Positions 53,405 through 61,607 of a stretch of 64,000 nt of DNA are shown piece after piece. The DNA is taken from positions 1 through 64,000 of the forward strand of contig JAHQWJ010000080.1 of assembly GCA_029856125.1 (NCBI GenBank), read 5' to 3'. The position numbers were made by a program, and so were the translations under genes. Origin of the DNA: Promethearchaeia archaeon (lineage in GTDB: Archaea; Asgardarchaeota; Lokiarchaeia; Sigyniarchaeales; SOKP01). The notes under the pieces are model-generated. The model was not told where the DNA came from, ran no database searches, and saw only the letters and a program-made list of their open reading frames with translations. Numbering within the stretch: position 1 is the stretch's first letter; each line of letters opens with the position of its first letter.

Positions 53405-54499
53405 TTGTTATTTTTGGATACACTATCTATTATAATTACTAGTATTCTATATTTATATGGCTTGATTTCGCTTTATACTGCTTTTTTAGCAAAAAAAAGA
53501 AACGAAAAAGGGGCTTTCATTAATAACCTTGTAAATTCATTAATCCTCATTGTTAGCATTACAATTAATTTATTGATAAATTCTCTAAATATTTCTAATA
53601 TTGGGTTTATAGTATTTCCTTTTGACATATTTATGATAATTTTTATCATTTTTTTCTTACCTCATTTTTTATTATCTGTGAATAGAGAAAAAAGAAAAGT
53701 TAGATTAGAAGAGAAGCATACAGAAGAAGAAAATTCCAATTTGACTGAGGAACTACCTTTTAAATACGAACTTTACAGAAAATTAACTCATTTAGTAGTC
53801 TTAGGAATCGCTTTTTTCTATTTTACGCTTGGATTTTTAGTTCAAAATATTTTTATTTATATTCTAGAGCTTTTCCCTAATATTGTTTCTGAGTTCTTCT
53901 TCTCAATCTATAATATTGAAACTAACAAAATGATCTTTACTCAATATTTGGTAGTTTTTTTAGTTGGAGTATCTTTAATTGGGCTACTTACAGCAGATTT
54001 TATTAGAATTTTAAAACCAAACCTTTACCCTTTAAAACCAATTAACCGAATTCTTAGGAAAAAGGAGCGGCATATGAGATTAGGTCCACATATTTCTATG
54101 GGGATTGGTTGTTTTTCAATTATAATAATGTATGGCCCTTTTCAGCCTATTGGGCCAATTATTATATGTATTTCGATGACTATGTCTATTTTTGGAGATA
54201 TGGCTGCTAATTTGGTTGGAAGAAAATTCGGGCATAACAACATTCGAAAAACAAAAAAGACTTATGAGGGATTAATTGCTGGAATGAGCATAGCATACAT
54301 CTCAGGAATTATTACCATGCTATTTATAAATCAAATATATCCAATTAACCTTTTAAGTTTAATAATTCTTCCCGCTATTGGTACTCTTTTGATAGGATTT
54401 ATAGACTTCTTAGATTTGGATGTTGATGATAATTTATCATATAATTTTATGCTTTCAACTACTCTTTTCGTTATTTCTTTATTCATTTTAGGTTTATAA
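53405..54499 (+). CDS. Polyprenol/dolichol kinase-like or cytidylyltransferase-like membrane protein
   Basis: 364 residues with about nine transmembrane segments, started by TTG at 53405. The C-terminal half has YRKLTHLVVLG, then GDMAANLVGRKFG, and KKTYEGLIAGM, the motif series of the SEC59/DGK1/VTE5-type CTP-dependent lipid kinases and related cytidylyltransferases, where GDxxAxxxGRxxG and KxxEG bind the nucleotide. The probable substrate is a polyprenol or diacyl/archaeol-type lipid. Residues 90-125 form a charged cytoplasmic loop. Followed by pyrI after 55 bp. Confidence 0.75.
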   Translation: MLFLDTLSIIITSILYLYGLISLYTAFLAKKRNEKGAFINNLVNSLILIVSITINLLINSLNISNIGFIVFPFDIFMIIFIIFFLPHFLLSVNREKRKVRLEEKHTEEENSNLTEELPFKYELYRKLTHLVVLGIAFFYFTLGFLVQNIFIYILELFPNIVSEFFFSIYNIETNKMIFTQYLVVFLVGVSLIGLLTADFIRILKPNLYPLKPINRILRKKERHMRLGPHISMGIGCFSIIIMYGPFQPIGPIIICISMTMSIFGDMAANLVGRKFGHNNIRKTKKTYEGLIAGMSIAYISGIITMLFINQIYPINLLSLIILPAIGTLLIGFIDFLDLDVDDNLSYNFMLSTTLFVISLFILGL

Positions 54500-54554
54500 A
54501 TTGAAGGATGTTATTAGCAAAATTTTTCAATCACAAAATTTTATTTAAAAGAAC

Positions 54555-55058
54555 ATGAGCGAAGAAAAATTAAAAATAGATAAAATAAAGAAAGGGACAG
54601 TTATTGACCATATTGATGGCGGTTACGCTTTAACCATTCTGAATTTAACTGGACTTGGAGAATCTCCTAATCTAATGACAATTGGTGTTAATGTTTCTTC
54701 AAAGAAATACAATAAAAAAGATATTATTAAAATTGAAGGTGTTTTTCTCAATCAAATTCAACTTCAGCAAATTTCGATCCTTTCTCCAAACTCAAAGATA
54801 TCCTTGATTGAAGATTATAAAGTAATTGAAAAAAAGAAAGTGAAACTCCCAGATATTATCAAAAGTCTTATTTTATGTCGAAGTAATACATGTATTTCAA
54901 ATTCTGGTGAACCCATTGATACAGAATTTAATGTTTTAGAAGAAAAACCATTGAAAATTCAATGTGTGTATTGCAACAGGATATATAAATTGGATGAAAT
55001 CGTTTTCAGTTCTAAAGAAAAAATTGAAAAAAGAGTAAAACAATCAATCAAACTGTAA
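54555..55058 (+). CDS. pyrI: Aspartate carbamoyltransferase regulatory chain
   Basis: The allosteric regulatory subunit of ATCase, binding CTP/ATP in its N-domain and the catalytic chain through its zinc domain. The N-terminal IKKGTVIDHIDGGYALTILN is diagnostic. The zinc ligands Cys108, Cys113, Cys137 and Cys140 (LCRSNTC and CVYC) are all present. At 167 residues it is slightly longer than usual (about 150), due to a basic C-terminal tail. The catalytic gene pyrB is not next to it, unlike the common pyrBI operon, and is not in this window. Confidence 0.93.
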   Translation: MSEEKLKIDKIKKGTVIDHIDGGYALTILNLTGLGESPNLMTIGVNVSSKKYNKKDIIKIEGVFLNQIQLQQISILSPNSKISLIEDYKVIEKKKVKLPDIIKSLILCRSNTCISNSGEPIDTEFNVLEEKPLKIQCVYCNRIYKLDEIVFSSKEKIEKRVKQSIKL

Positions 55059-55064
55059 AAAATT

Positions 55065-55484
55065 TTAGATAAAAGCTAAAAAGGTATGGGTAACTACCGT
55101 AACGAGCATAAATAACAAGAAAAATATGCCTATACCTGGTTTAATTATATTTTTCCAATTCCATTCTTCTTTATCGTATTGATATTTTAAGATAATAAAA
55201 CTAACAAAAAACGGAGTTAAAAACCAAAAACACAACATCCAAATAAACAACCCTAAACCCGAATATACTGGTAAAATCCCGAAAAACAACCTTCCTAATA
55301 AACCACTTAGCACTGCAGTAATTGCCCTAATCCAATAAAGTTTTGTTTCCTTCTCAAGCCGTATGTCAATCTTTTTTGTTGATTTTTTATCAATGTTAAT
55401 TTCTTGTTCAGGCTGTGATTTTCTCTTCTCTTTTATAAGTTTTTGCCGTTCTTTTTTAATGTTAATTCTTTTTGGTTTGGGCAT
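55065..55484 (-). CDS. Small membrane protein with basic N-terminal tail
   Basis: 139 residues. The first 50 are Lys/Arg/Glu-rich and hydrophilic. Three hydrophobic segments follow (about 55-70, 75-105 and 115-138), with Trp/Phe-rich sequence (GLFIWMLCFWFLTPFFVSF). The segment YWIRAITAVLSGLLGRLFFG loosely recalls EMC6/Rab5-interacting-type proteins, which occur in archaea, but I cannot confirm that. Convergent with pyrI. Confidence 0.55.
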   Translation of the reverse strand: MPKPKRINIKKERQKLIKEKRKSQPEQEINIDKKSTKKIDIRLEKETKLYWIRAITAVLSGLLGRLFFGILPVYSGLGLFIWMLCFWFLTPFFVSFIILKYQYDKEEWNWKNIIKPGIGIFFLLFMLVTVVTHTFLAFI

Positions 55485-55636
55485 AATTAGTATTATTAAT
55501 ATTATTTTTTTTATTAAAATTTTGAAATTTACACAGAGTATAAATTATATTTGTATCTGTGAAAAATGGAAAAATAGAAAAAAATGAATGCATGATTAAT
55601 AAATAAGAAAGCAATAATTTTTAACGATAATGCAAA

Positions 55637-57697
55637 ATGAAGAAAAATATTAAATTTTCAAATTTTGATGTATTTGCAGTTACAAAAGAATTAGGAACTG
55701 TTCTCCCTCATGGAAAAATTGATAATATTTATGAAATTGATGGGGAATTATTAATTTTAAAAATAAAAACACTACAAAACGAGAAAAAGAATTTAATTAT
55801 AAAAAACGATTCTCGTTTAAATTTTACTAACTTTAACTACCCGATTCCAAAATATCCCTCACAGTATATAATGTCTCTAAGAAAGTACCTTAAAAATAGG
55901 AGAATTTTATCTGTTAGTCAACATAACTTTGATAGAATTATTATCTTCGAAATAAGTAATATGGAGGGAAATTCATGGAAATTTATTGTTGAACTATTTA
56001 ACAAAGGTAATTATATTCTGCTTGATGAAAATAACATCGTTAAAATCGCAAAAAGTTATAGTAAATACAGAGATAGGGACATTTTAGCTAATAGACAATA
56101 TACTTTTCCTAGTTCTCGTGGCAAAGATTTTCTTAACCTTTCTCAAATCGATTTTAATGAAACAGTAAGTAATTTAGAAGATGAAATCGTTAGAATCCTT
56201 GCAAGAAATATTAATATCTCAGGAACAATCTCAGAAGAAATATGCCTTAGGGCGGGAGTTGATAAAAAGCGATCAGGAAGTGATCTTACTCCCCTAGAAC
56301 TAGATGCTCTATTTAATTCCTTTAAAAAATTAAGAAATGAATTACTTTTTGGGGAAATGAAGGCACAAATTGTATTCAACGAACAGGATGAACAAACTTC
56401 AGTTATACCTTTTGATTTAAAGCTTTACAAGGATAATAAAGTTCAGTACTTCAATTCCTTTAATGAAGCTGTTGATATGTTCTTCTCTAAACTAGATTCT
56501 AACAAAATTCTTTCGCCCAAAGATCAAGCCGTTAATCAAAAAATAAAATCTCAAGAAAAAATATTAAAAAACCAACTAGAATACCTTGAAGAGCTAAAAA
56601 TAAAAAAAAAATTGTACTATGATCATGGTGCCTTTATATATGCTAATTTCAACACTTTTAATAAATTATTTAGTGGAATTAAAGAAGCAAAAGAAAAAGG
56701 CTATTCTATACAGGAAATAAACACGAAACTAACAGATGCTAAAAGCGAAAAATTTGAAGATTTGGATATTTTTGTTAAAATTTTAACTGCAACTAGACAA
56801 ATAGTAATATTAATTGATAAAAATGAAGTTTACTTGGATTTAAACAAAAGTGTTGGAGAAAATGCAAATATGATTTATTCGAAAGGCAAAAAGGCTGAGA
56901 AAAAATTAAAGGGAACCCTTCCAGCGATTCAAAAAACAGAAGAAAATATTAGAAAGCTAAAAATTAAGAGAGAATCTATCGAATTAGATATTGATTTTCT
57001 AGTAAGGAAACCACAAAAGAAATGGTATGAAAAATTTAGATGGTTTACTTCTTCCGATGAATTTCTAATTATAGGTGGACGAGACGCTAGCTCAAACGAA
57101 ACGATATTTAAAAAATATATAGAACCCAACGATATAATTTTTCACACAAACTTTCCTGGGTCCCCCCTTACTGTAATAAAGAATCCAGAAAATAAACAAA
57201 TACCTGAAAAGTCAATAAAAGAAGCCGCAAACTTTGTAGCTAGCTATTCAGTAGCGTGGAAAGAAAATTGGGGTATTGTTGATGTATTTTATGTGTTTGC
57301 TGATCAAATTTCTAAAACGCCACCTACAGGTGAATATTTACCAAAAGGTAGTTTCATGATTTTAGGGAAAAAAAATTTAATCAAGGGGGCCAAAACCGAA
57401 ATTGGGCTTAGGTTAAATTTTCTTGAAATAAAAAACGAAAGCGCTTCTGATTCTAAATTATTCTATCCTCAAGTACTGTATGAACCTCTTAATACAATTA
57501 ATAATAAAGAAAGCAATTTAATAATAGTTAAGCCCTCAAAATCAGGGAAAACAAAGGGACAGATAGCAAAAGAGATCAAAACATATTTTCTTAACAATTC
57601 AGAAGCAGAGAAGAAAAAATGGGTTAAAATTTTACCTATAGACGATATAATACTAGTCTTACCTACAGGTAAATCTAAAATTAATGTTCCCCGTTAA
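55637..57697 (+). CDS. rqcH: Archaeal RqcH/NEMF homologue (ribosome quality control)
   Basis: A 686-residue member of the FbpA/RqcH/Rqc2/NEMF family, which binds stalled large ribosomal subunits with peptidyl-tRNA. The N-terminal NFACT-N domain includes the conserved Asp99-Arg100 pair (HNFDRIIIF) needed for tRNA handling. A long coiled coil lies at about 290-340 and 410-460 (KNQLEYLEELKIKKKLYYDH). The NFACT-R domain has WYEKFRWFTSSDEFLIIGGRDASSNE-type sequence at about 470-500 and PGSPLTVIKNP. Eukaryote-like arrangement. It overlaps the convergent GDPD gene by four bases. Confidence 0.93.
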   Translation: MKKNIKFSNFDVFAVTKELGTVLPHGKIDNIYEIDGELLILKIKTLQNEKKNLIIKNDSRLNFTNFNYPIPKYPSQYIMSLRKYLKNRRILSVSQHNFDRIIIFEISNMEGNSWKFIVELFNKGNYILLDENNIVKIAKSYSKYRDRDILANRQYTFPSSRGKDFLNLSQIDFNETVSNLEDEIVRILARNINISGTISEEICLRAGVDKKRSGSDLTPLELDALFNSFKKLRNELLFGEMKAQIVFNEQDEQTSVIPFDLKLYKDNKVQYFNSFNEAVDMFFSKLDSNKILSPKDQAVNQKIKSQEKILKNQLEYLEELKIKKKLYYDHGAFIYANFNTFNKLFSGIKEAKEKGYSIQEINTKLTDAKSEKFEDLDIFVKILTATRQIVILIDKNEVYLDLNKSVGENANMIYSKGKKAEKKLKGTLPAIQKTEENIRKLKIKRESIELDIDFLVRKPQKKWYEKFRWFTSSDEFLIIGGRDASSNETIFKKYIEPNDIIFHTNFPGSPLTVIKNPENKQIPEKSIKEAANFVASYSVAWKENWGIVDVFYVFADQISKTPPTGEYLPKGSFMILGKKNLIKGAKTEIGLRLNFLEIKNESASDSKLFYPQVLYEPLNTINNKESNLIIVKPSKSGKTKGQIAKEIKTYFLNNSEAEKKKWVKILPIDDIILVLPTGKSKINVPR

Positions 57698-58425
57698 TTT
57701 CCTCTTATTATCTTAAGATTATGACAATCATCAAATAATATACCATCTATCTGGTTATCAATTAATTTGTTTATTACTTGTAGAGGTTGTTTATAACCCA
57801 AAAAGCCCCAAGCAAGTGACTTAATATCGTTAACACGGCATATCTTTATAAATTGATTAGAAATTAAATCTGATCGAAGATTTATCATATCCGGAAGATT
57901 TTTAAGTTTTTTTCGATGACCTTTTTCTATAAATTGCTTTAAATTTAAACCTCTACCTTTAGTCATGTTAAAACATGTTCTTATCGGTTTAAATGCTTCC
58001 TTATATCTTTTTAATTTATTAATATATCTTCCACTTATTATACAATTCTTTAGAACACCTCTTTTATCTATTAAATCTAATACTTCTTTTTCAATTCCAT
58101 CATCTTTCAAGTGTATTATAAACTGCGTTTTATCTGTTAAGTAATCTATAGCTTCTTCTAAAAGGGGGATTTTTTGGTTTCTTATTTTTGTCTTAAGATT
58201 TTTAACATCGTTATAAGTTAAATTTTTTAATACTCCTTTACCATTAGTGGTCCTGGTTAATGTAATATCGTGAAAAACGATTAACTTTCTATCTTTTGTT
58301 CTTCTAACGTCAAGTTCTATGCAATTTGCTCCAGATTTAATTGCAATATCGAACGCTTCTAATGTGTTTTCATCGTAATCTACTAAAGTGCCTCTATGGC
58401 CAATAAAAAGTGTAATTTTTTTCAT
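57694..58425 (-). CDS. Glycerophosphodiester phosphodiesterase
   Basis: Hydrolyses glycerophosphodiesters to glycerol phosphate and an alcohol. The TIM-barrel GDPD motifs are present: GHRGTLVDYDENTLEAF (the His-Arg and Glu-Asn ligands), ELDVRRTKDRKLIVFHD (metal-binding Glu-Asp and catalytic His), TLTRTTNGKG, and near the C-terminus SLAWGF. No signal peptide, so cytosolic, 243 residues. It may act on lipid headgroups released during phospholipid turnover. Confidence 0.93.
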   Translation of the reverse strand: MKKITLFIGHRGTLVDYDENTLEAFDIAIKSGANCIELDVRRTKDRKLIVFHDITLTRTTNGKGVLKNLTYNDVKNLKTKIRNQKIPLLEEAIDYLTDKTQFIIHLKDDGIEKEVLDLIDKRGVLKNCIISGRYINKLKRYKEAFKPIRTCFNMTKGRGLNLKQFIEKGHRKKLKNLPDMINLRSDLISNQFIKICRVNDIKSLAWGFLGYKQPLQVINKLIDNQIDGILFDDCHNLKIIRGN

Positions 58426-58458
58426 TAAAAGAAATAAATTTTAAGAATATAAATTTTG

Positions 58459-58875
58459 TTAGTTTTCTTGAACTAAAAACAAGTAAACTATTATTATTAA
58501 TAGGCCTATTAGACTGAAAGAAAAAACTATAGAATCTCTAAAAGATTGGATTAAAGAAAAGATAAAAATAAGCACAATTAACTTCAAATCTAATGGTTTA
58601 CCAGTTAATTCCTTATAATTTCCGATACTAATCATCATAAAAATGAAGAAAAATAGGATTACTAGAACCTTAACAGTGATATCTAGAGTTTGCAACAGGA
58701 TGGTTTCGCGTGCAAACAGAGATAGATAACCACCGTTTAATAAAATTGATATTATTAATAGTATTCCGGCAATAATGGCTGATAGTATGACTGAACGATG
58801 AGCAGATTTTTCTTTTAATTTGGGTTTTCTTTTGACCGTTCCTGATTTTAAATTTTCTTTTTTTATTTTTGACAT
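58459..58875 (-). CDS. Small membrane protein with three or four helices
   Basis: 138 residues: a basic hydrophilic start (KKENLKSGTVKRKPKLKEKS) and then hydrophobic segments at about 29-50, 62-85, 96-110 and 115-135. It starts nine bases after the stop of the surface-protein gene, so the two are probably co-transcribed. No family recognised. A basic tail followed by short helices is also seen in the 139-residue protein at 55.1 kb, but the sequences do not look related. Confidence 0.6.
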   Translation of the reverse strand: MSKIKKENLKSGTVKRKPKLKEKSAHRSVILSAIIAGILLIISILLNGGYLSLFARETILLQTLDITVKVLVILFFFIFMMISIGNYKELTGKPLDLKLIVLIFIFSLIQSFRDSIVFSFSLIGLLIIIVYLFLVQEN

Positions 58876-58884
58876 GCTAGCACA

Positions 58885-59706
58885 TTAACTCCTAATTCTT
58901 TCGATTTCTTTCTTAAGTCGTGTAATTCGATAGATATAATAAGCAAAAAATGCTCCAATCGTAGAAAAAATGACAATTGTGGAGATTGACATCAAAAGCT
59001 CACCAATAGGTAATTTGGGGGCTCCGGGGGGGTATTGCAAATCGATAGAAATAATATTCGCAATAATAATTCCAATGGGATAGTCTGTAGATTTACCGAA
59101 TATTATCTTAAAGTTAAATGTATCACCATAGTCTAATTCTACATCCTCTATACCACCTTCGAGATTTTCAACAGGCATGGAAAACTCATAAGTTATTTGA
59201 TTTCCCTCTAATTTCGCAGCTCCATCACCGTCAGGATTCATGTCTCCATAATAACCCGTATCGTTAATATAATAATCTAAATAACTATAACTGTTCGTTG
59301 ACATGTTTGAAAATTGAACAATTTTAGCATCAGTGAAGTCCAAATCTGCATCCCAATCTGCAATTAAAATCCCAAGAAATTCTTTATCGAATTCACTAGA
59401 GCTATGATCGTCGAAATCAAATCGAGCTAAAATATATAAGTTTGGTTCAGCTTGTATAACCCATAGTTCAATAGGTAAACCATCGCTTTGGTTTAATAAA
59501 TCAGGAAATAGCTCAATTTCTAACTTTTCCGCTGAATCCCATTCGCCTGTGGCACCATCAACAACGCCGTCTATAACAGGTGCTGTTCCAAATCCCACAT
59601 CAATCTCAATTGGAGTCCCATAGCTTTTTTCAATGAGGAATGCTGAACTTACAAGTATCTGAGCAATGAAGATGAAAATAATAATGGTTGTTGTGTGTTT
59701 TTTCAC
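58885..59706 (-). CDS. Secreted, C-terminally anchored protein with CBM9/DOMON-like domain
   Basis: 273 residues: an N-terminal signal peptide or helix (6-27, IIIFIFIAQILVSSAFLI), an extracellular beta-rich domain and a C-terminal transmembrane helix (about 238-258) followed by a short basic cytoplasmic tail (RITRLKKEIERIRS). The ectodomain begins PVIDGVVDGATGEWDSAEKL, with later LYILARFDFDD and LIADWDADLDFTDAK, the pattern of carbohydrate-binding family 9-like domains found in surface and cytochrome-associated proteins. Ligand unknown. Probably an operon with the next small membrane protein. Confidence 0.75.
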   Translation of the reverse strand: MKKHTTTIIIFIFIAQILVSSAFLIEKSYGTPIEIDVGFGTAPVIDGVVDGATGEWDSAEKLEIELFPDLLNQSDGLPIELWVIQAEPNLYILARFDFDDHSSSEFDKEFLGILIADWDADLDFTDAKIVQFSNMSTNSYSYLDYYINDTGYYGDMNPDGDGAAKLEGNQITYEFSMPVENLEGGIEDVELDYGDTFNFKIIFGKSTDYPIGIIIANIISIDLQYPPGAPKLPIGELLMSISTIVIFSTIGAFFAYYIYRITRLKKEIERIRS

Positions 59707-59901
59707 TTTTATATAGCCACTTTTTTATCATTAAGCGATAGTTCAATTTTACTTTTAATTAAAGAAACTTAATAAAGTTGATAATTAAAATTGAATTTAA
59801 TATTTTTTCTTTGTCTTAGCAAATTATGAGGATTTTCAATCAAAAATTTTTGGGATTTCCTTTGTGAAGAAGAGATAGTACTCTTTTCAATATTTAAAGA
59901 A

Positions 59902-59918
59902 CTTTCATTTTATGAAAG
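59902..59918. repeat. Inverted repeat over the 3' end of the 149-residue gene
   Basis: CTTTCAT and ATGAAAG (seven pairs) separated by three Ts, overlapping the stop codon at 59910-59912. No U-tract follows on the minus strand, so termination is uncertain. The adjacent 203-bp spacer to 59707 is AT-rich, with nothing else I can support. Confidence 0.3.
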
Positions 59919-60359
59919 ATAATTAGGTAATAGAACGCTGCAATTGAATTTGTTTAAATAAGTTACAATATAATTTATCAAGCGTTTTATATCATGTTTA
60001 GTTTCAAGAATATTACTATTATTATATTCTGCGAATTCCTTTGGTCCAATTGCAATTAACAGCCCCGATAGATCTTTCTCTCTCTTAATAAAAAGCCAAA
60101 AAGGATTTTTTTTTTCACTATCTTTAATTAGGAGTAGCATCCATGGATTTAAAGTCCATTCTTTAGAATCGGGTCCGATTACTTTTTCTATAGCATGCCC
60201 TGTAGAATATTTTTTAGTTATTTTTATAGCTTTTACTAACCGGTTAAAGTAGGACCGTTTCAGTTTTAAATATCCTTTGAAATAAGACTTGGCGTCGTAG
60301 AGTTCTAATTCATTACTTGTTCCATCTGCGAATTTCAGATCAATTTTCCAAGTACTCAT
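59910..60359 (-). CDS. Protein of unknown function in the RNase P operon
   Basis: A 149-residue soluble protein, mixed alpha/beta: strands WKIDLKFADGTSNELEL, a basic helix LKLKRSYFNRLVKAIKI, and strands WTLNPWMLLLIKD, FWLFIKREKDLSGLLIAIG. It begins 22 bases after pop5 on the same strand. In many archaea the gene after rpp30-pop5 encodes a proteasome or ribosome-biogenesis factor, but this protein is neither. A role in RNA or tRNA processing is only suggested by position. Confidence 0.55.
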   Translation of the reverse strand: MSTWKIDLKFADGTSNELELYDAKSYFKGYLKLKRSYFNRLVKAIKITKKYSTGHAIEKVIGPDSKEWTLNPWMLLLIKDSEKKNPFWLFIKREKDLSGLLIAIGPKEFAEYNNSNILETKHDIKRLINYIVTYLNKFNCSVLLPNYLS

Positions 60360-60381
60360 ATTAAATCCAAATAATTTTTCT

Positions 60382-60762
60382 TTAGCTTATTTCCATAATT
60401 TGAATATCTTTATTATTCTTATTATTTCTATCCAAAAATAATTTTTTAGTAATTTGAATACTACGAATAGTCCCGGATGTTTTTATAGGAGAAAAAACGA
60501 TTTTATTACCAGATATTTCAGTGATTAATGTCAAAGCGGATATCACGACTTCTTTTGTTTGATGAGAACATCTTATAATTCCAAAACCTTCTAAAAAATT
60601 AATATCAACCAACCACAATCCTACTCTGCTAGCTTCTTTTAAGCCAAAATACTTCCATAGGGATGCCCATATCGAATTTAGAATCTCTTGATTATTCAAA
60701 TGTTTAATATGTTCCGATATCACTTTAAATAGGATATACCTATGACGTTCATTTTTTACGAC
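60382..60762 (-). CDS. rnp2: Ribonuclease P protein component 2 (Pop5), with probable GTC start
   Basis: A protein subunit of archaeal RNase P, which removes tRNA 5' leaders; it forms a heterotetramer with Rpp30. The core matches Pop5: GFGIIRCSHQTKEVVISALT and SGTIRSIQITKK. The first canonical start (GTG at 60723) would remove the first beta-strand. The frame continues upstream as KNERHRYILFKVISE, the normal Pop5 N-terminus, with no ATG, GTG or TTG. GTC at 60762 lies exactly seven bases after GGTG (60770-60773) and shares one base with the TAG of rpp30. Proposed length 126 residues. Confidence 0.9.
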   Translation of the reverse strand, partial: VVKNERHRYILFKVISEHIKHLNNQEILNSIWASLWKYFGLKEASRVGLWLVDINFLEGFGIIRCSHQTKEVVISALTLITEISGNKIVFSPIKTSGTIRSIQITKKLFLDRNNKNNKDIQIMEIS

Positions 60763-61487
60763 TACTCTTCACCCTGATTTATTATTTTTACTCCCGATTC
60801 TATGAAATTTCTATCTTGACGCATTTGTACTCGATTTAGAAGAGAAATTACATTTTTAGAGAAACAATTTTTAGCTCGCAGCATTGAAATGCCTAAAAGG
60901 GTATGACAAACGCTAATTAAAGCTCGAGGATGTCGTATTGAATAAAGATCGTCAAAATTTCCGCTTATGATATAGTTTGCATTTAATTTATTAGCGAGTT
61001 GTACGCCTCGGTAAAGATTTCTTAGATTTTTGGACTGTAATGATTTATTTTTTACCATTATTGAAGCGAGCGAAAATTCGATAAACGACTTATTCTGTTT
61101 GGTAAGAGAAATTACACCTGGAAAAATCGTTTTGAGTACAGCCTGCTCTGAAAACGAGATTAAGTCCACTCTGGAATCTTTAGCAGCCTGAATTTGAATT
61201 TTTTTATCTGGAGATTCAACCACTATAATGTTGGATGATTGTCCAATTCCTTTGAGTTTCTTAATTAGGCTTTCTAGATTTTTTGGATTAATATTAGTAC
61301 GATATTTAACATTTATATTTGTGATCTCTTCTATTCTTCTTTTTAAATCTGGTTGTATTTTTTCTCTATTATTTTCAAGCTCTACAATCACATTTTGAAC
61401 CCCTAATAATTTACAAAAATGTAACTTCTGCTCAATTTCCTTGAAGTTGTTAGTTTTTACCCTTAACCTTGATTCAAAATATGACAA
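60762..61487 (-). CDS. rnp3: Ribonuclease P protein component 3 (Rpp30)
   Basis: The TIM-barrel-like RNase P subunit that pairs with Pop5 on the catalytic domain of the RNA. Supporting segments are DSRVDLISFSEQA, FIEFSLASIMVKNKS, LANKLNANYIISGNFDDLYS and IRHPRALISVCHTLLG. The start is TTG at 61487. 241 residues, normal length. The Rpp30-Pop5 order is the usual archaeal operon. The N-terminal strand deviates from the common 'D...' motif, but the barrel is otherwise intact. Confidence 0.88.
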   Translation of the reverse strand: MSYFESRLRVKTNNFKEIEQKLHFCKLLGVQNVIVELENNREKIQPDLKRRIEEITNINVKYRTNINPKNLESLIKKLKGIGQSSNIIVVESPDKKIQIQAAKDSRVDLISFSEQAVLKTIFPGVISLTKQNKSFIEFSLASIMVKNKSLQSKNLRNLYRGVQLANKLNANYIISGNFDDLYSIRHPRALISVCHTLLGISMLRAKNCFSKNVISLLNRVQMRQDRNFIESGVKIINQGEE

Positions 61488-61607
61488 TCAGATCTTAACC
61501 TCTAATTTCAGATCGGGATTTATCTGTAGCGTTTTCGATGTTTTAAGTGTTCTTAAATAAAAAAAAATTTATTAGAATAAATATTTTACATGTTATATAT
61601 GTTATAA

